From contig NZ_KZ319342.1 in NCBI RefSeq assembly GCF_002744735.1, forward strand, positions 124,001-188,000: a DNA stretch of 64,000 nucleotides, read 5' to 3'. The stretch comes from Marinobacter guineae (GTDB lineage: Bacteria; Pseudomonadota; Gammaproteobacteria; Pseudomonadales; Oleiphilaceae). The position numbers and the translations under genes were made by a program. The notes below the pieces were generated by a model. It ran no database searches and was not told the origin of the DNA. It saw only the letters and a list, made by a program, of their open reading frames with translations. Shown here piece by piece: positions 1 to 8,099 of the stretch. Within the stretch, counting starts at the first letter, position 1; each line of letters starts with the position of its first letter.

Positions 1-30
1 AATCAGTGTGCGCAAGGTTCTCTTGGCCAT
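1..30 (-). CDS. Start of an unidentified reverse-strand gene (partial)
   Basis: The first 30 bases read on the reverse strand as an open frame starting ATG at 30 and giving MAKRTLRTLI before the window ends. A GGAG sequence lies eight bases before this ATG, a good ribosome-binding site. A second ATG slightly upstream is in another frame and meets a stop within 12 codons. Ten residues are too few to name a product. The gene would diverge from the acyl-CoA synthetase, with about 264 bases between them. Confidence 0.4.
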   Translation of the reverse strand, partial: MAKRTLRTLI

Positions 31-294
31 ATGCCCATCTCCGGGTAGGTTAACTGGTTTGTTTTGATTCGGTTGTGCTTGAAAAGGGCGAAAGTTTACC
101 ACAGGCGTCGGGTTTGAGGGCTACAGAAAAGACGGTAGACCCGATCCCGATATGGCAAATGTGGTGAAAATAGATGCAGTTAGGAATAATTTTGGTTGTA
201 TCACGTTTTGACGGCGCAGCTTGTGTTGAAATACCCTACGAAAGTCTAATAATAAGCCATCTATAACTCGAATAACGAAAAACAAGGAAGGTCC

Positions 295-1962
295 ATGGAC
301 ACAACTAACAAACTTCCCCTGGATATGGTCTACCACTGGGAGAAAACCAAGGCGAACTCCCTTTACATGACCCAGCCCGTCGGCGGCGGCAAAGTCGAAG
401 AGTTCACCTGGGGCCGGGCAGTGGATGAGGCTCGGCGCATGGCGTCGTATCTGAAATCCCTGAACCTGCCGGAGAAAAGCCGCATTGGCCTGATCTCCAA
501 GAACTGCGCCCATTGGATCATGACCGATTGGGCCATCTGGATGGCTGGCCATGTTTCCGTACCGCTGTATCCCACCCTGAACTCAGAGACTGTTAACTAC
601 ATCCTGAACCATGCCGAGTGCGATGTTCTGTTCGTTGGCAAACTGGACGACTGGGACATGATGAGGCCAGGTGTGCCGGAATCCGTGCGTTGCATTTCAT
701 ACCCGCTGAGCCCGCCCAACGATTTTGAAACCTGGGACGACATCGTTGCCAAGTATCCGCCGCTGGAAGAGAACGTTCACCGGGATGCAGACGAGCTGGC
801 CACCATCGTGTATACCTCCGGCAGTACCGGCAAGCCCAAGGGCGTGATGCTGAGCTTTGGCAATATGGCCTTTGCTGCGGAAGGTGGCATGGAAGTGCTG
901 GGTGTTGGCTCCGAGGAGCGCATGCTCTCATATCTGCCGCTGGCTCACGTATTTGAGCGGACCTTTGTGGAACTGGCTTCGCTTTATGCCGGCTTCCACC
1001 TCTTTTTTGCCGAATCGCTGGAGACTTTCGTCGAGGATTTGAGGCGCGCCCAGCCCACGCTCTTCCTGTCTGTGCCGCGGCTGTGGGTGAAATTCCAGCA
1101 TGGTGTGCTCCAGAAGCTGCCGAAGAAGAAGCTGGATCGGTTGCTCAAGATTCCGGTTGTGAACAAGCTGATCAAGAAGAAGATCCTGAAGGGCCTTGGC
1201 CTGGACAAGGTCAAGTTGGCCGGAAGCGGGTCTGCGCCGCTTGCCAGCGATGTGCTGGAGTGGTATCGCAACCTTGGCCTCGAGCTGCTGGAAGGCTATG
1301 GCATGTCTGAGAACTTTGCCTACTCCCACATGAGCAAGCCTGGCCGATCCCGGATCGGTTACGTGGGTGAATCCTTGCCCGGAGTAGAGACCAGGATCAG
1401 CCCGGAAGGCGAGATCCAGATCAAGAGCCCGGCCACGATGATGGGGTACTACAAGGATGAGGAAAAAACCCGCGAAGCGTTCACTGAAGACGGTTTCCTG
1501 AAAACCGGTGACAAGGGTGAGATCGATGAAATGGGCCGCCTGAAGATCACTGGCCGCATCAAGGAAATTTTCAAAACCAGCAAGGGAAAGTACATTGCTC
1601 CGGCGCCTATCGAGAATCGCCTGATGTCCCACGATGCAATCGAAATGGTGTGTGTATCCGGGGCCAACCAGACCCAGCCCCATGCGCTGGTGATGCTGGG
1701 TGAGACAGTCCGGCCGAAGATGGCGGATGAGGCCTTTAGAAAGGAAATCGAGGAAAGTTTCAAGCAGCTGATCGCCGATGTGAACAAGACGGTGGATCCC
1801 CACGAGCAGCTGGCTTTCATTACCGTGGTCAGCGATGAATGGTCCATAGAGAACAGCTTTCTGACCCCGACCATGAAGCTCAAACGTAATGTGGTTGAGG
1901 ATGCCTACCAGGAGAAAGTGGAAAACTGGTATGCCCAGCGTCGGCCTGTGATCTGGCAGTAA
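295..1962 (+). CDS. AMP-dependent long-chain acyl-CoA synthetase
   Basis: This 555-residue protein belongs to the ANL adenylate-forming family and probably activates fatty acids to acyl-CoA through an acyl-adenylate. The P-loop-like motif YTSGSTGKPKG lies at residues 173-183, EGYGMSE at 333-339, the TGD motif near 404-406, and the hinge and C-terminal GRIKEIFKTSKGKYIAP at about 420-436. These are the usual landmarks of FadD-like enzymes. AAGGAAGG just before the ATG supports the start. A strong terminator follows, so it looks like a single-gene unit. Substrate chain length cannot be read from the sequence; a cytosolic or peripheral membrane location is inferred from the family. Confidence 0.9.
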   Translation: MDTTNKLPLDMVYHWEKTKANSLYMTQPVGGGKVEEFTWGRAVDEARRMASYLKSLNLPEKSRIGLISKNCAHWIMTDWAIWMAGHVSVPLYPTLNSETVNYILNHAECDVLFVGKLDDWDMMRPGVPESVRCISYPLSPPNDFETWDDIVAKYPPLEENVHRDADELATIVYTSGSTGKPKGVMLSFGNMAFAAEGGMEVLGVGSEERMLSYLPLAHVFERTFVELASLYAGFHLFFAESLETFVEDLRRAQPTLFLSVPRLWVKFQHGVLQKLPKKKLDRLLKIPVVNKLIKKKILKGLGLDKVKLAGSGSAPLASDVLEWYRNLGLELLEGYGMSENFAYSHMSKPGRSRIGYVGESLPGVETRISPEGEIQIKSPATMMGYYKDEEKTREAFTEDGFLKTGDKGEIDEMGRLKITGRIKEIFKTSKGKYIAPAPIENRLMSHDAIEMVCVSGANQTQPHALVMLGETVRPKMADEAFRKEIEESFKQLIADVNKTVDPHEQLAFITVVSDEWSIENSFLTPTMKLKRNVVEDAYQEKVENWYAQRRPVIWQ

Positions 1963-1991
1963 TGTCTGCCCTTGATTGAAATGGTGTGATC

Positions 1992-2017
1992 AGGCCCGGC
2001 ATTGCCGGGCCTTTTTC
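1992..2017 (+). terminator. Rho-independent terminator after acyl-CoA synthetase
   Basis: An eight-base-pair GC stem, GGCCCGGC at 1993-2000 with GCCGGGCC at 2004-2011, closes a three-base loop and is followed by TTTTT. It lies 30 bases after the synthetase stop. Confidence 0.9.
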
Positions 2018-2096
2018 GTAGTGAAAACAACCGACGTTAGTCGCATAGGGAAAAGCAATGAGCCGGCCTAAACTGGAGGGATATCAGGAGGATGTT

Positions 2097-2582
2097 ATGA
2101 GCCAGTTGTCTCTTTTCCAGAAACGTATCCATGATGAGATTCCCCTTTCACGGGCGCTGGGGATTCAACTGCATTCGTGGGACGGCCACTCTCTGCTTCT
2201 CAGTGCGCCACTGGAGCCCAACCGTAACCATCAGGGCACCGGGTTCGGCGGCAGTATCTATTGCGCCGCGGTTACCGCGGCCTGGGGCCTGACAGAGCTT
2301 GCGCTCTGGGATATGGGGCTTCGGGGCAGCGTGGTTGTGCAGAATGGCAATATTGATTACCTGGAGCCGGTGACCATGGATTTTTATGTGATCTGCCGCC
2401 TGCCCGGTGAAGAGGTACCCGAGCGCTTCCGGAAAAGCTTGGCGCGGCACGGCAGGGGCCGGCTGGATCTTACGGCCGAGGTGTTCTGTGGCGAGCCCAG
2501 AACCATGCCGGAGGTTGAACCGGTAGCCGTCTTCCAGGGCCGGTTTGTGGTGCAGGGTGTGGAGTCCCGGATGACTCTCTGA
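2097..2582 (+). CDS. YiiD_C-type hotdog thioesterase
   Basis: The protein of 161 residues resembles the thioesterase domain found at the C terminus of YiiD. It has the hotdog-type segment NHQGTGFGGSIYCAAVTAAW around residues 45-64, followed by strands containing NGNIDYLEP. It probably hydrolyses an acyl thioester; the substrate is unknown. An in-frame ATG at 2058 would add 13 residues, but the ATG at 2097 follows a perfect AGGAGG at 2086-2091 and is preferred. The position beside an acyl-CoA synthetase fits a lipid-related role, although a terminator separates the two genes. Confidence 0.75.
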   Translation: MSQLSLFQKRIHDEIPLSRALGIQLHSWDGHSLLLSAPLEPNRNHQGTGFGGSIYCAAVTAAWGLTELALWDMGLRGSVVVQNGNIDYLEPVTMDFYVICRLPGEEVPERFRKSLARHGRGRLDLTAEVFCGEPRTMPEVEPVAVFQGRFVVQGVESRMTL

Positions 2583-2583
2583 T

Positions 2584-2609
2584 GCCCTGAACATTCAGGG
2601 CCCGGTTTT
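2584..2609. terminator. Hairpin between convergent genes
   Basis: GCCCTGAA at 2584-2591 pairs with TTCAGGGC at 2594-2601 and is followed by CCGGTTTT. It sits between the thioesterase gene and the convergent fbpB end and could stop transcription from the left. The two-base loop and short T run make it weaker than the terminator at 1992. Confidence 0.5.
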
Positions 2610-4297
2610 CAGGCAATCGAGCGGGTGCTGGAGATTGACCGGCTCATCAGGATAATCGGGATGATGCCCGCAAGAACAATAATCAGGGCGGGCAGGGCAC
2701 TGTGGTACAGGCGCTCGTCAGAGGCAAACTGGTACACGTAGGTGGCCAGGGTCTCAAAGTTGAACGGCCTGAGAATCAGGGTGGCCGGCAACTCCTTCAT
2801 GCAATCCACGAAAACCACCAGCGCCGCCGTCAGCAGGGTTCCCCTCAGCATGGGCAGGTGGACCTTTACCAGGGTTTTACCTGGGCTGTGGCCCAGTGAG
2901 CGGGAAGCCATGTCCATGCTCGGAGTGATCTTCTGCAATGCACTTTCCACACTACCTGCGGAAACCGCCAGGAACCGTACGGTATAGGCAAACACCAGGG
3001 CAAATGCCGATCCGCTCAGTAACAGCCCGGTGCTGATGCCGAAGAATTCCCTCATCAGGCTGTCCAGCCAGTTGTCGAACCCGGCCAGAGGCACAATCAC
3101 ACCCACCGCCAGCACTGCACCGGGCATGGCATAGCCCAAGCTGGAGAGGCGCATCAGCACCTGCATGCCCCGGGTATTGTGCAGGCGGCGGCTGTAGGCA
3201 AGGGTTATGCCGATCAGGAGCGTGGTCAGGGCAGCCGTGCCAGACAGGAACAGGCTATTAAATGTGTTGCGGACAAAGTCCGGGTTCCAGCTTTCCCCGA
3301 AGTATTCCCAGGCGTAGAGGCCGAGGGTGGCACCGGGAATCACAAACCCGAACAGCACAGGCAATGCGCATACGGCCACGCAGATCATCTGGCGCGGGAA
3401 CGACATGGTGAAACGGCGGATCGGCTCCCGGTTGTCCCGGGCCGCGAATTGCTGTTGGCGCCTGCGGGAATAGCGTTCGAGGGTTACCAGAATCACCACG
3501 AAGATGAGCATGGTGGTGGCAATCTGGGCGGCGCCGCCGAGGTTGCCGAGGTTCATCCAGGTATCAAACAGGCCTGCAGTGAGGGTTTGTACCGCGAAGA
3601 AATCGACGGTGCCGAAATCGTTCAGGGTTTCCATCAGCACCAGGGAGAGGCCAACGGCAACCGCGGGGCGTGCTATGGGCAGGACGACCTTGAAGAAGGT
3701 GCTCAGGGCAGAGTGGCCAAGGCTGCGGCTGACCGAGAACAGGGAGGGCGACTGCTCCAGAAATGCAGCCCGGGCCAGCAGATACACATAGGGGTAGAGC
3801 ACCAGGCCAAGCATCAGCGTGGCGCCCTCGAGGCTGCGGATTTCCGGGAACCAGTAATCGGTCGCGTTTTCCCAACCGAACCAGTTCCTGAGGGCTCCCT
3901 GAACCGGGCCGGCATAATCCAGCAGGCTGGTGTACACATAGGCGATGACATAAGCCGGTACCGCGAAGGGCAGAAGCATGGCCCATTCGAAGAACTTGCG
4001 GCCAGGGAACTCGCACATGGTCACGGCCCAGGCGGAGGCAAGGCCAATGGCCAGTGTGATTGCGCCCACGCCTGCCATCAGCTGGATGGTCGTGATCAGA
4101 TAGCGGGGCAGTGTGGTTTCAATGAGGTGTGGCCAGATATTCTCTTCGGGGAAAAACGCGAGAAAGATGACCGAGAGAACAGGTAGGGCAACAATGGCGG
4201 TGGTCAGCACAGCGCTGATAAGCCATTTCTGAGAGGTACGCTTTGCCAGCAGGGGCTGGGATAGCCCGGGGTTAACGCTGGTTGCAGCCTCGCTCAT
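2609..4297 (-). CDS. fbpB: Ferric iron ABC transporter permease (FbpB/SfuB family)
   Basis: This 562-residue membrane protein is the fused two-domain permease of a periplasmic-binding-protein iron(III) importer. It has about twelve hydrophobic segments. Each half carries an EAA-type loop with SRSLGHS followed a few residues later by a V-x-LP motif, near residues 190 and 465, where the ATPase would dock. The long frame extends upstream to 4408, but the ATG at 4297 (MSEAATSVNP) has AGGA before it and begins just ahead of the first membrane segment, so I chose it. It follows fbpA in the same direction. No ATP-binding subunit gene lies beside it, so an FbpC must be encoded elsewhere. Confidence 0.88.
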   Translation of the reverse strand: MSEAATSVNPGLSQPLLAKRTSQKWLISAVLTTAIVALPVLSVIFLAFFPEENIWPHLIETTLPRYLITTIQLMAGVGAITLAIGLASAWAVTMCEFPGRKFFEWAMLLPFAVPAYVIAYVYTSLLDYAGPVQGALRNWFGWENATDYWFPEIRSLEGATLMLGLVLYPYVYLLARAAFLEQSPSLFSVSRSLGHSALSTFFKVVLPIARPAVAVGLSLVLMETLNDFGTVDFFAVQTLTAGLFDTWMNLGNLGGAAQIATTMLIFVVILVTLERYSRRRQQQFAARDNREPIRRFTMSFPRQMICVAVCALPVLFGFVIPGATLGLYAWEYFGESWNPDFVRNTFNSLFLSGTAALTTLLIGITLAYSRRLHNTRGMQVLMRLSSLGYAMPGAVLAVGVIVPLAGFDNWLDSLMREFFGISTGLLLSGSAFALVFAYTVRFLAVSAGSVESALQKITPSMDMASRSLGHSPGKTLVKVHLPMLRGTLLTAALVVFVDCMKELPATLILRPFNFETLATYVYQFASDERLYHSALPALIIVLAGIIPIILMSRSISSTRSIA

Positions 4298-4422
4298 GGT
4301 TGTCCTGTGTGTGAATGGGTGTGCTGTCCGTTCGAAGGTTGCAGATTGTAGACACCTGTATTGATACCTGCAATGACTGACGTCATGCCTGGCACCCGCG
4401 GGAAGCAAGAGTAAGGCAGGGA

Positions 4423-4443
4423 GAGGGTGGCAGAACCACCCTC
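4423..4443 (-). other. Stem-loop between fbpA and fbpB
   Basis: An eight-base-pair stem (GAGGGTGG at 4423-4430 with CCACCCTC at 4436-4443, five-base loop) lies a few bases after the fbpA stop. No T run follows on the reverse strand. A structure like this could stabilise the fbpA message or attenuate reading into fbpB, giving more binding protein than permease. That role is an inference. Confidence 0.4.
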
Positions 4444-4459
4444 CGCCCGCTGCAGAGTT

Positions 4460-5476
4460 TTACTCGCCGTCGTAGTCGACGCGGTCAACCATCTTAACTG
4501 CGGCCTCGCGATTTTCGGCAATTTGCTGCAGTGACAAGTCGTCCGGGTTGATCTCCCCCCACTCGGCCACCAGACCGGTAGGCTTCACTTCCGGATTCGC
4601 CGGGTACTCGGTATTAGCCTCGGCGTAGATGCGCTGGGCCTCCGGCGACGACAGGAACTCCATCAGCTTGATCGCATTTTCGCGGTTGGGTGCGCTCTTG
4701 GTCAGCGAAATGCCACTGATGTTCACGTGGGTACCGCGGCCTTCGGCGTTCGGGAACACCAGGCGAACCTGTTCGGCGATCGGGCGCTGGTTCTCATCCT
4801 GAAGCATGTTGCCGTAGTAATAGCTGTTGCCGATGGCGACATCGCAAACGCCTTCCGCAATGGCCTTGATCTGGTCACGATCGCCACCCTGGGGTTTGCG
4901 GGCAAGGTTGTCTTTTACATCAGCCAGCCACTTCTCGGCATCCTCTTCACCGTGGTGGGCGATCATGGAGGAGATCAGGGCAATGTTGTACGGGTGCTTG
5001 CCGCTGCGGGTACAGATACGGTTATCCCATTTGTCGTCCGCCAGCTGTTCGTAGGTGGTGATTTCACCTTCTTTAACCCGTTCTTTGGACACGAAAATCA
5101 GACGGCCACGAGTGGTTAGAGCAAACCACTTCCCGTCTGGGTGCCGCAGATTTTCAGGAATGTTGTCTTCCAGTACTTCGTTGTCGACGTTCTGAACCAG
5201 ACCCCGCTCGACCAGTTCGTTGATGCGGGAAATATCGACCGTCATTACCACGTCAGCCGGGCTGTTTCGGCCTTCACGCTCCAGGCGTTCCGCCAGGCCC
5301 TGTTTGGCAAATACCACATTGCTTTCGATGCCAGTTTCCTTTTCAAACGCGTTCAGCAGCGGTTCAAGCAGATACGCCTGACGGTAGGAATAGATGTTTA
5401 CTTCACCCTCAGCGGTGGCAGCCATGGGCATGGCAGTGAGGGCGATTGCGGCGGTTGCAGCCAGTTTCATTTGCAT
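4460..5476 (-). CDS. fbpA: Iron(III) ABC transporter periplasmic binding protein
   Basis: The 338-residue product is an FbpA/FutA-type ferric-ion-binding protein. A signal peptide of about 22 residues ends near ATAEGEV, and the mature protein starts with VNIYSYRQAYLLEP, typical of the family. Three adjacent tyrosines (NSYYYGN, residues 219-221, about 197-199 in the mature protein) match the paired tyrosines that hold Fe(III) in FbpA. The frame continues upstream to 5548, but the ATG at 5476 has AAAGGA at good spacing and starts the signal peptide. It is the first gene of an fbpA-fbpB unit behind a promoter overlapped by a Fur-like box. Confidence 0.92.
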   Translation of the reverse strand: MQMKLAATAAIALTAMPMAATAEGEVNIYSYRQAYLLEPLLNAFEKETGIESNVVFAKQGLAERLEREGRNSPADVVMTVDISRINELVERGLVQNVDNEVLEDNIPENLRHPDGKWFALTTRGRLIFVSKERVKEGEITTYEQLADDKWDNRICTRSGKHPYNIALISSMIAHHGEEDAEKWLADVKDNLARKPQGGDRDQIKAIAEGVCDVAIGNSYYYGNMLQDENQRPIAEQVRLVFPNAEGRGTHVNISGISLTKSAPNRENAIKLMEFLSSPEAQRIYAEANTEYPANPEVKPTGLVAEWGEINPDDLSLQQIAENREAAVKMVDRVDYDGE

Positions 5477-5543
5477 AGTCGCATCCTTTTGGGGGAGTAC
5501 TGAACATGTGGCCCATGGTTGAGATCCACAGACGTTTAATAAC

Positions 5544-5562
5544 GCCAACCATTCTCATTTCT
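5544..5562 (-). promoter_or_regulatory. Fur-box-like operator before fbpA
   Basis: Read on the reverse strand, the 19 bases contain AATGAGAAT and match the GATAATGATAATCATTATC Fur consensus at 11 of 19 positions. The site covers the -10 region of the fbpA promoter, so iron-loaded Fur could block it. Confidence 0.55.
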
Positions 5563-5579
5563 ATTAAATGTATAGTCAA
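5551..5579 (-). promoter_or_regulatory. Sigma-70 promoter of fbpA
   Basis: On the reverse strand TTGACT (5574-5579) and GAGAAT (5551-5556) are separated by 17 bases, about 75 bases upstream of the fbpA start. The -35 matches five of six and the -10 four of six consensus bases. Confidence 0.6.
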
Positions 5580-5663
5580 TATCTCCTTTGGCATATTTTC
5601 CTGAAAATGGTGTTATGCTTCGGAAGACTATAAAAACTATGCAAAAAGTAGTGGAAACCGCAG

Positions 5664-5945
5664 ATGGCTGGGAACGATCGAAGAGAGCACATGCGCACCG
5701 CCATGAGTGCGAAGGTTAAGCTGGTCCATGAGGAGCTTGGGGATTTCATATTCTCAACCCGTGACATCTCCGATGGCGGCGTCTTTGTCGTGGTCGACAC
5801 GGAGCCTTTTGTCCCGCAGATTGGCGACAAGGTGACCGTGCAGGTGCAGGGCCTGCCTGTGCCCGCTCCGGTGCTGGATATGGTAGTGGTGCGTAAAACC
5901 AATGACGGATACGGCCTTCAGTTTGATCAAAATGGTGACTGTTAG
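5664..5945 (+). CDS. PilZ domain protein, probable c-di-GMP receptor
   Basis: This 93-residue protein is essentially one PilZ domain. It has the RxxxR signature at residues 7-11 (RREHMR) and the D-x-S-x-x-G motif at 34-39 (DISDGG). Both are the residues that bind cyclic di-GMP in PilZ proteins, so binding is likely. No output domain is attached, so it must act through a partner. It diverges from fbpA. The window also encodes HD-GYP and GGDEF/EAL proteins that belong to the same signalling network, but no direct link can be read from position. Confidence 0.8.
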   Translation: MAGNDRREHMRTAMSAKVKLVHEELGDFIFSTRDISDGGVFVVVDTEPFVPQIGDKVTVQVQGLPVPAPVLDMVVVRKTNDGYGLQFDQNGDC

Positions 5946-6016
5946 GCGGATTCCCGGCGCCCGCTGTGGATAATGGGCGGGCCAACGAACTTGCTGTCAG
6001 GGAATGAGCCGGCCAG

Positions 6017-6616
6017 ATGATCTTTTCAATATTTTCCAGAGCTTACAAGCCAGTTATCGCAATTCTCATCTCAGTATCCATGCCGGGGTGTGCCAGCTAT
6101 TACTCGCATTTTGCGATGTTTCCTGCGGAGAATTCCACCGGTGAGCCCAGACAGGTGCGGTTGTCCTGGCAGAGCGCTGAGTATCCTGGCTGGTGGTTTG
6201 CCAGCAACGAGGCAACGTCGATAAAGGTTGAGACCCAGTGCAGCGACCGGGTCTGGCGTGTACGGGATGGCGATGATGCAGATGCCGGTGCCTGCAGTAC
6301 CGGCATTCGGGCCTGCGGGGGGAGCGGCATGGACCTCGTTGCACAGACGGGAAAACCCGCCACGGAATCGATCCGGTGTATGGCGATCAATGCCGGGGCT
6401 CCCGATGCCCGTATCCCCGATGTCGGCGGAAAACTGGAGTTGCTGGTTTCCTGCACGCCGGCCGTTGTTACTGAAGGTTCTGGTGACGAATCCCGTAACC
6501 TCGATTACATACGGGCATCGTCGGTGCCCTATACCGTCTATGTACGCAAGGCGCCCCGTGGCGCCATGAACGCACGGCCGCCAGCGTTCGACGAGTTGGT
6601 GTGTGACGCTGAGTGA
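6017..6616 (+). CDS. Predicted lipoprotein of unknown function
   Basis: I do not recognise this 199-residue protein. It starts with a hydrophobic stretch ending in SMPGC, a plausible lipobox with the lipidated cysteine at residue 25, so it is probably anchored to a membrane from the periplasmic side. The rest is cysteine-rich (CSTGIRACGG and further cysteines), which suggests disulphides. No strong ribosome-binding site precedes the ATG. It lies 71 bases after the PilZ gene and could be co-transcribed with it. Confidence 0.6.
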   Translation: MIFSIFSRAYKPVIAILISVSMPGCASYYSHFAMFPAENSTGEPRQVRLSWQSAEYPGWWFASNEATSIKVETQCSDRVWRVRDGDDADAGACSTGIRACGGSGMDLVAQTGKPATESIRCMAINAGAPDARIPDVGGKLELLVSCTPAVVTEGSGDESRNLDYIRASSVPYTVYVRKAPRGAMNARPPAFDELVCDAE

Positions 6617-6634
6617 CACTTTCTGACGTTGATG

Positions 6635-6650
6635 TGTGATCACCATCACA
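6635..6650 (+). promoter_or_regulatory. CRP/Vfr-type binding site
   Basis: TGTGA at 6635-6639 and TCACA at 6646-6650 are separated by six bases, an exact match to the CRP core consensus. It lies after the lipoprotein stop and about 140-155 bases upstream of the HD-GYP gene, the only gene it could easily control. A class III adenylate cyclase gene is about 7 kb away. Confidence 0.65.
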
Positions 6651-6791
6651 TTGCTACACTTTGTTTCCTGTTGAACATTATCGTTACGCTTTGTCGCGTT
6701 TGAGTTACCCAGCGACACGATATTGTAATTGTGTCTTCCGGCAGTTGGGTCAGAATGGTAGCCATCGAAAAGTTTGTTTGTGAGGTGGCCC

Positions 6792-8099
6792 GTGGGTGTC
6801 CAACAGAAGAAAGTAGCAGTGCATGATCTGGAAGTGGGCATGTTCGTGTCTGATCTGGACAGGCCCTGGCACCAGACTCCGTTCCCGATTCAGGGTTTCC
6901 ATATCCGTTCCCAGGATGATATCCGTGCGCTGGTTTCCCACTGCAAGTGGGTGATGGTGGATGTTGCAGAAGCCAGGGAATCCAAAGAGGTCAAAGCCGG
7001 CAACAGGCCGGTGTTCGGCAAGAGCTCCAATAAGCGTGGTGGTGGGCGTGAACAGCTGCAATTGCCCCCGCTGAGCATCCGGGAGCCGGTTACTTATGAA
7101 ACAGACACCAGCCTGAAGAAGGAAATGAAGACATCAAAGCGGCTGCTTGATGATGTCGAGGTTGCACTGGACCGCCTGTTTGAGGCACTTCGCTCAGGCG
7201 ATGTGGTCGATCTGAAGACCATTGCTACCATCACCAGCAAGATGGTGAGCAGCGTGATTCGGCAGCCGGATGCCCTGTTGTGGCTCAGTCGCACCCGCGC
7301 ACACGACAGTTATCTGTACCGGCATGCTCTGAACACCGCGGTGTGGGCACTGGTGTGTGGGCGTCACCTGGGATTGAACGAAGGCCTTCTGAACCATCTC
7401 GGTCTGGGCTGTTTGCTGTCCCAGGTAGGCAAGACGGCACTGCCGGCAGACATGCTGGCCCGGGAAGGGCAATTAAGCGCTGAGGAATATATTACCTACC
7501 GGGGTTACGTAAACCTCGGAGTTCAGATGCTGGATGGCAGCGGACTCTCCCGGGCCGTGCTGAGTGTTGTTCAGGGCCACCGGGAACGCCATAACGGGTC
7601 GGGCTTCCCTGAAGGCATTCGAGGTGATCGTATTCCATTGCTGGCGAAGGTGGCGGGTATTGCGGAGTTCTTCGAATCCTTGATTGCGCCCCGGGATAAC
7701 GCCGAACCCATGACGCCTGCCAAGGCAGTGACCCTGCTGTACGAGATGCGCAACATCGAGTTCCAGGAAGATCTGGTGGAGAACTTCATCCAGGCTATTG
7801 GCATTTACCCCACGGGCAGCCTTGTGGAGCTGACCGACGGCCAGCGCGGGATTGTGGTTTCCCATTCGCCGGAGCGCAGGCTCTGGCCCCAGGTGATGGT
7901 GATGACCGACGCCAATGCCAGGCCCCTTAAAACTGCCAAAATTGTCGATCTTGCCCGGTATAACGAAGGAAAAGAGGCGGCGGAAACGATCCGGGTCCGG
8001 GAATGTCTGCCCCATGGCACCGAGGGGCTGGACCCCTCGCGCTATGACGTGACGGGAGTGGAATCCCGCTGGAACCTCTCCCGGCTGATCAACGGATAA
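6792..8099 (+). CDS. DUF3391 / degenerate HD-GYP domain protein
   Basis: The 435-residue protein has an N-terminal DUF3391-like region (VAVHDLEVGMFVSDLDRPW) and a C-terminal HD-GYP-like domain from about residue 180. Active HD-GYP enzymes cut cyclic di-GMP using an HD pair and several histidines. Here the HD position reads LLSQVGKT (S210, Q211) and the HHExxDGxGYP block reads GHRERHNGSGFP (262-273), so most metal ligands are missing. It is therefore probably a non-catalytic binding or regulatory protein. The open frame begins at a TTG at 6774; I prefer the GTG at 6792, which follows GAGGT. Its last 11 bases overlap the convergent lipoprotein gene. Confidence 0.78.
   Translation: MGVQQKKVAVHDLEVGMFVSDLDRPWHQTPFPIQGFHIRSQDDIRALVSHCKWVMVDVAEARESKEVKAGNRPVFGKSSNKRGGGREQLQLPPLSIREPVTYETDTSLKKEMKTSKRLLDDVEVALDRLFEALRSGDVVDLKTIATITSKMVSSVIRQPDALLWLSRTRAHDSYLYRHALNTAVWALVCGRHLGLNEGLLNHLGLGCLLSQVGKTALPADMLAREGQLSAEEYITYRGYVNLGVQMLDGSGLSRAVLSVVQGHRERHNGSGFPEGIRGDRIPLLAKVAGIAEFFESLIAPRDNAEPMTPAKAVTLLYEMRNIEFQEDLVENFIQAIGIYPTGSLVELTDGQRGIVVSHSPERRLWPQVMVMTDANARPLKTAKIVDLARYNEGKEAAETIRVRECLPHGTEGLDPSRYDVTGVESRWNLSRLING

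Noticed and set aside
928..1803. Reverse-strand open frame of 291 codons inside the acyl-CoA synthetase gene
   Set aside because: Opposite a complete AMP-binding enzyme and without any recognisable motif.
3179..4186. Forward-strand open frame of 335 codons inside fbpB
   Set aside because: Low-complexity, Gly/Glu/Arg-rich translation opposite a clear membrane permease; no ribosome-binding site.
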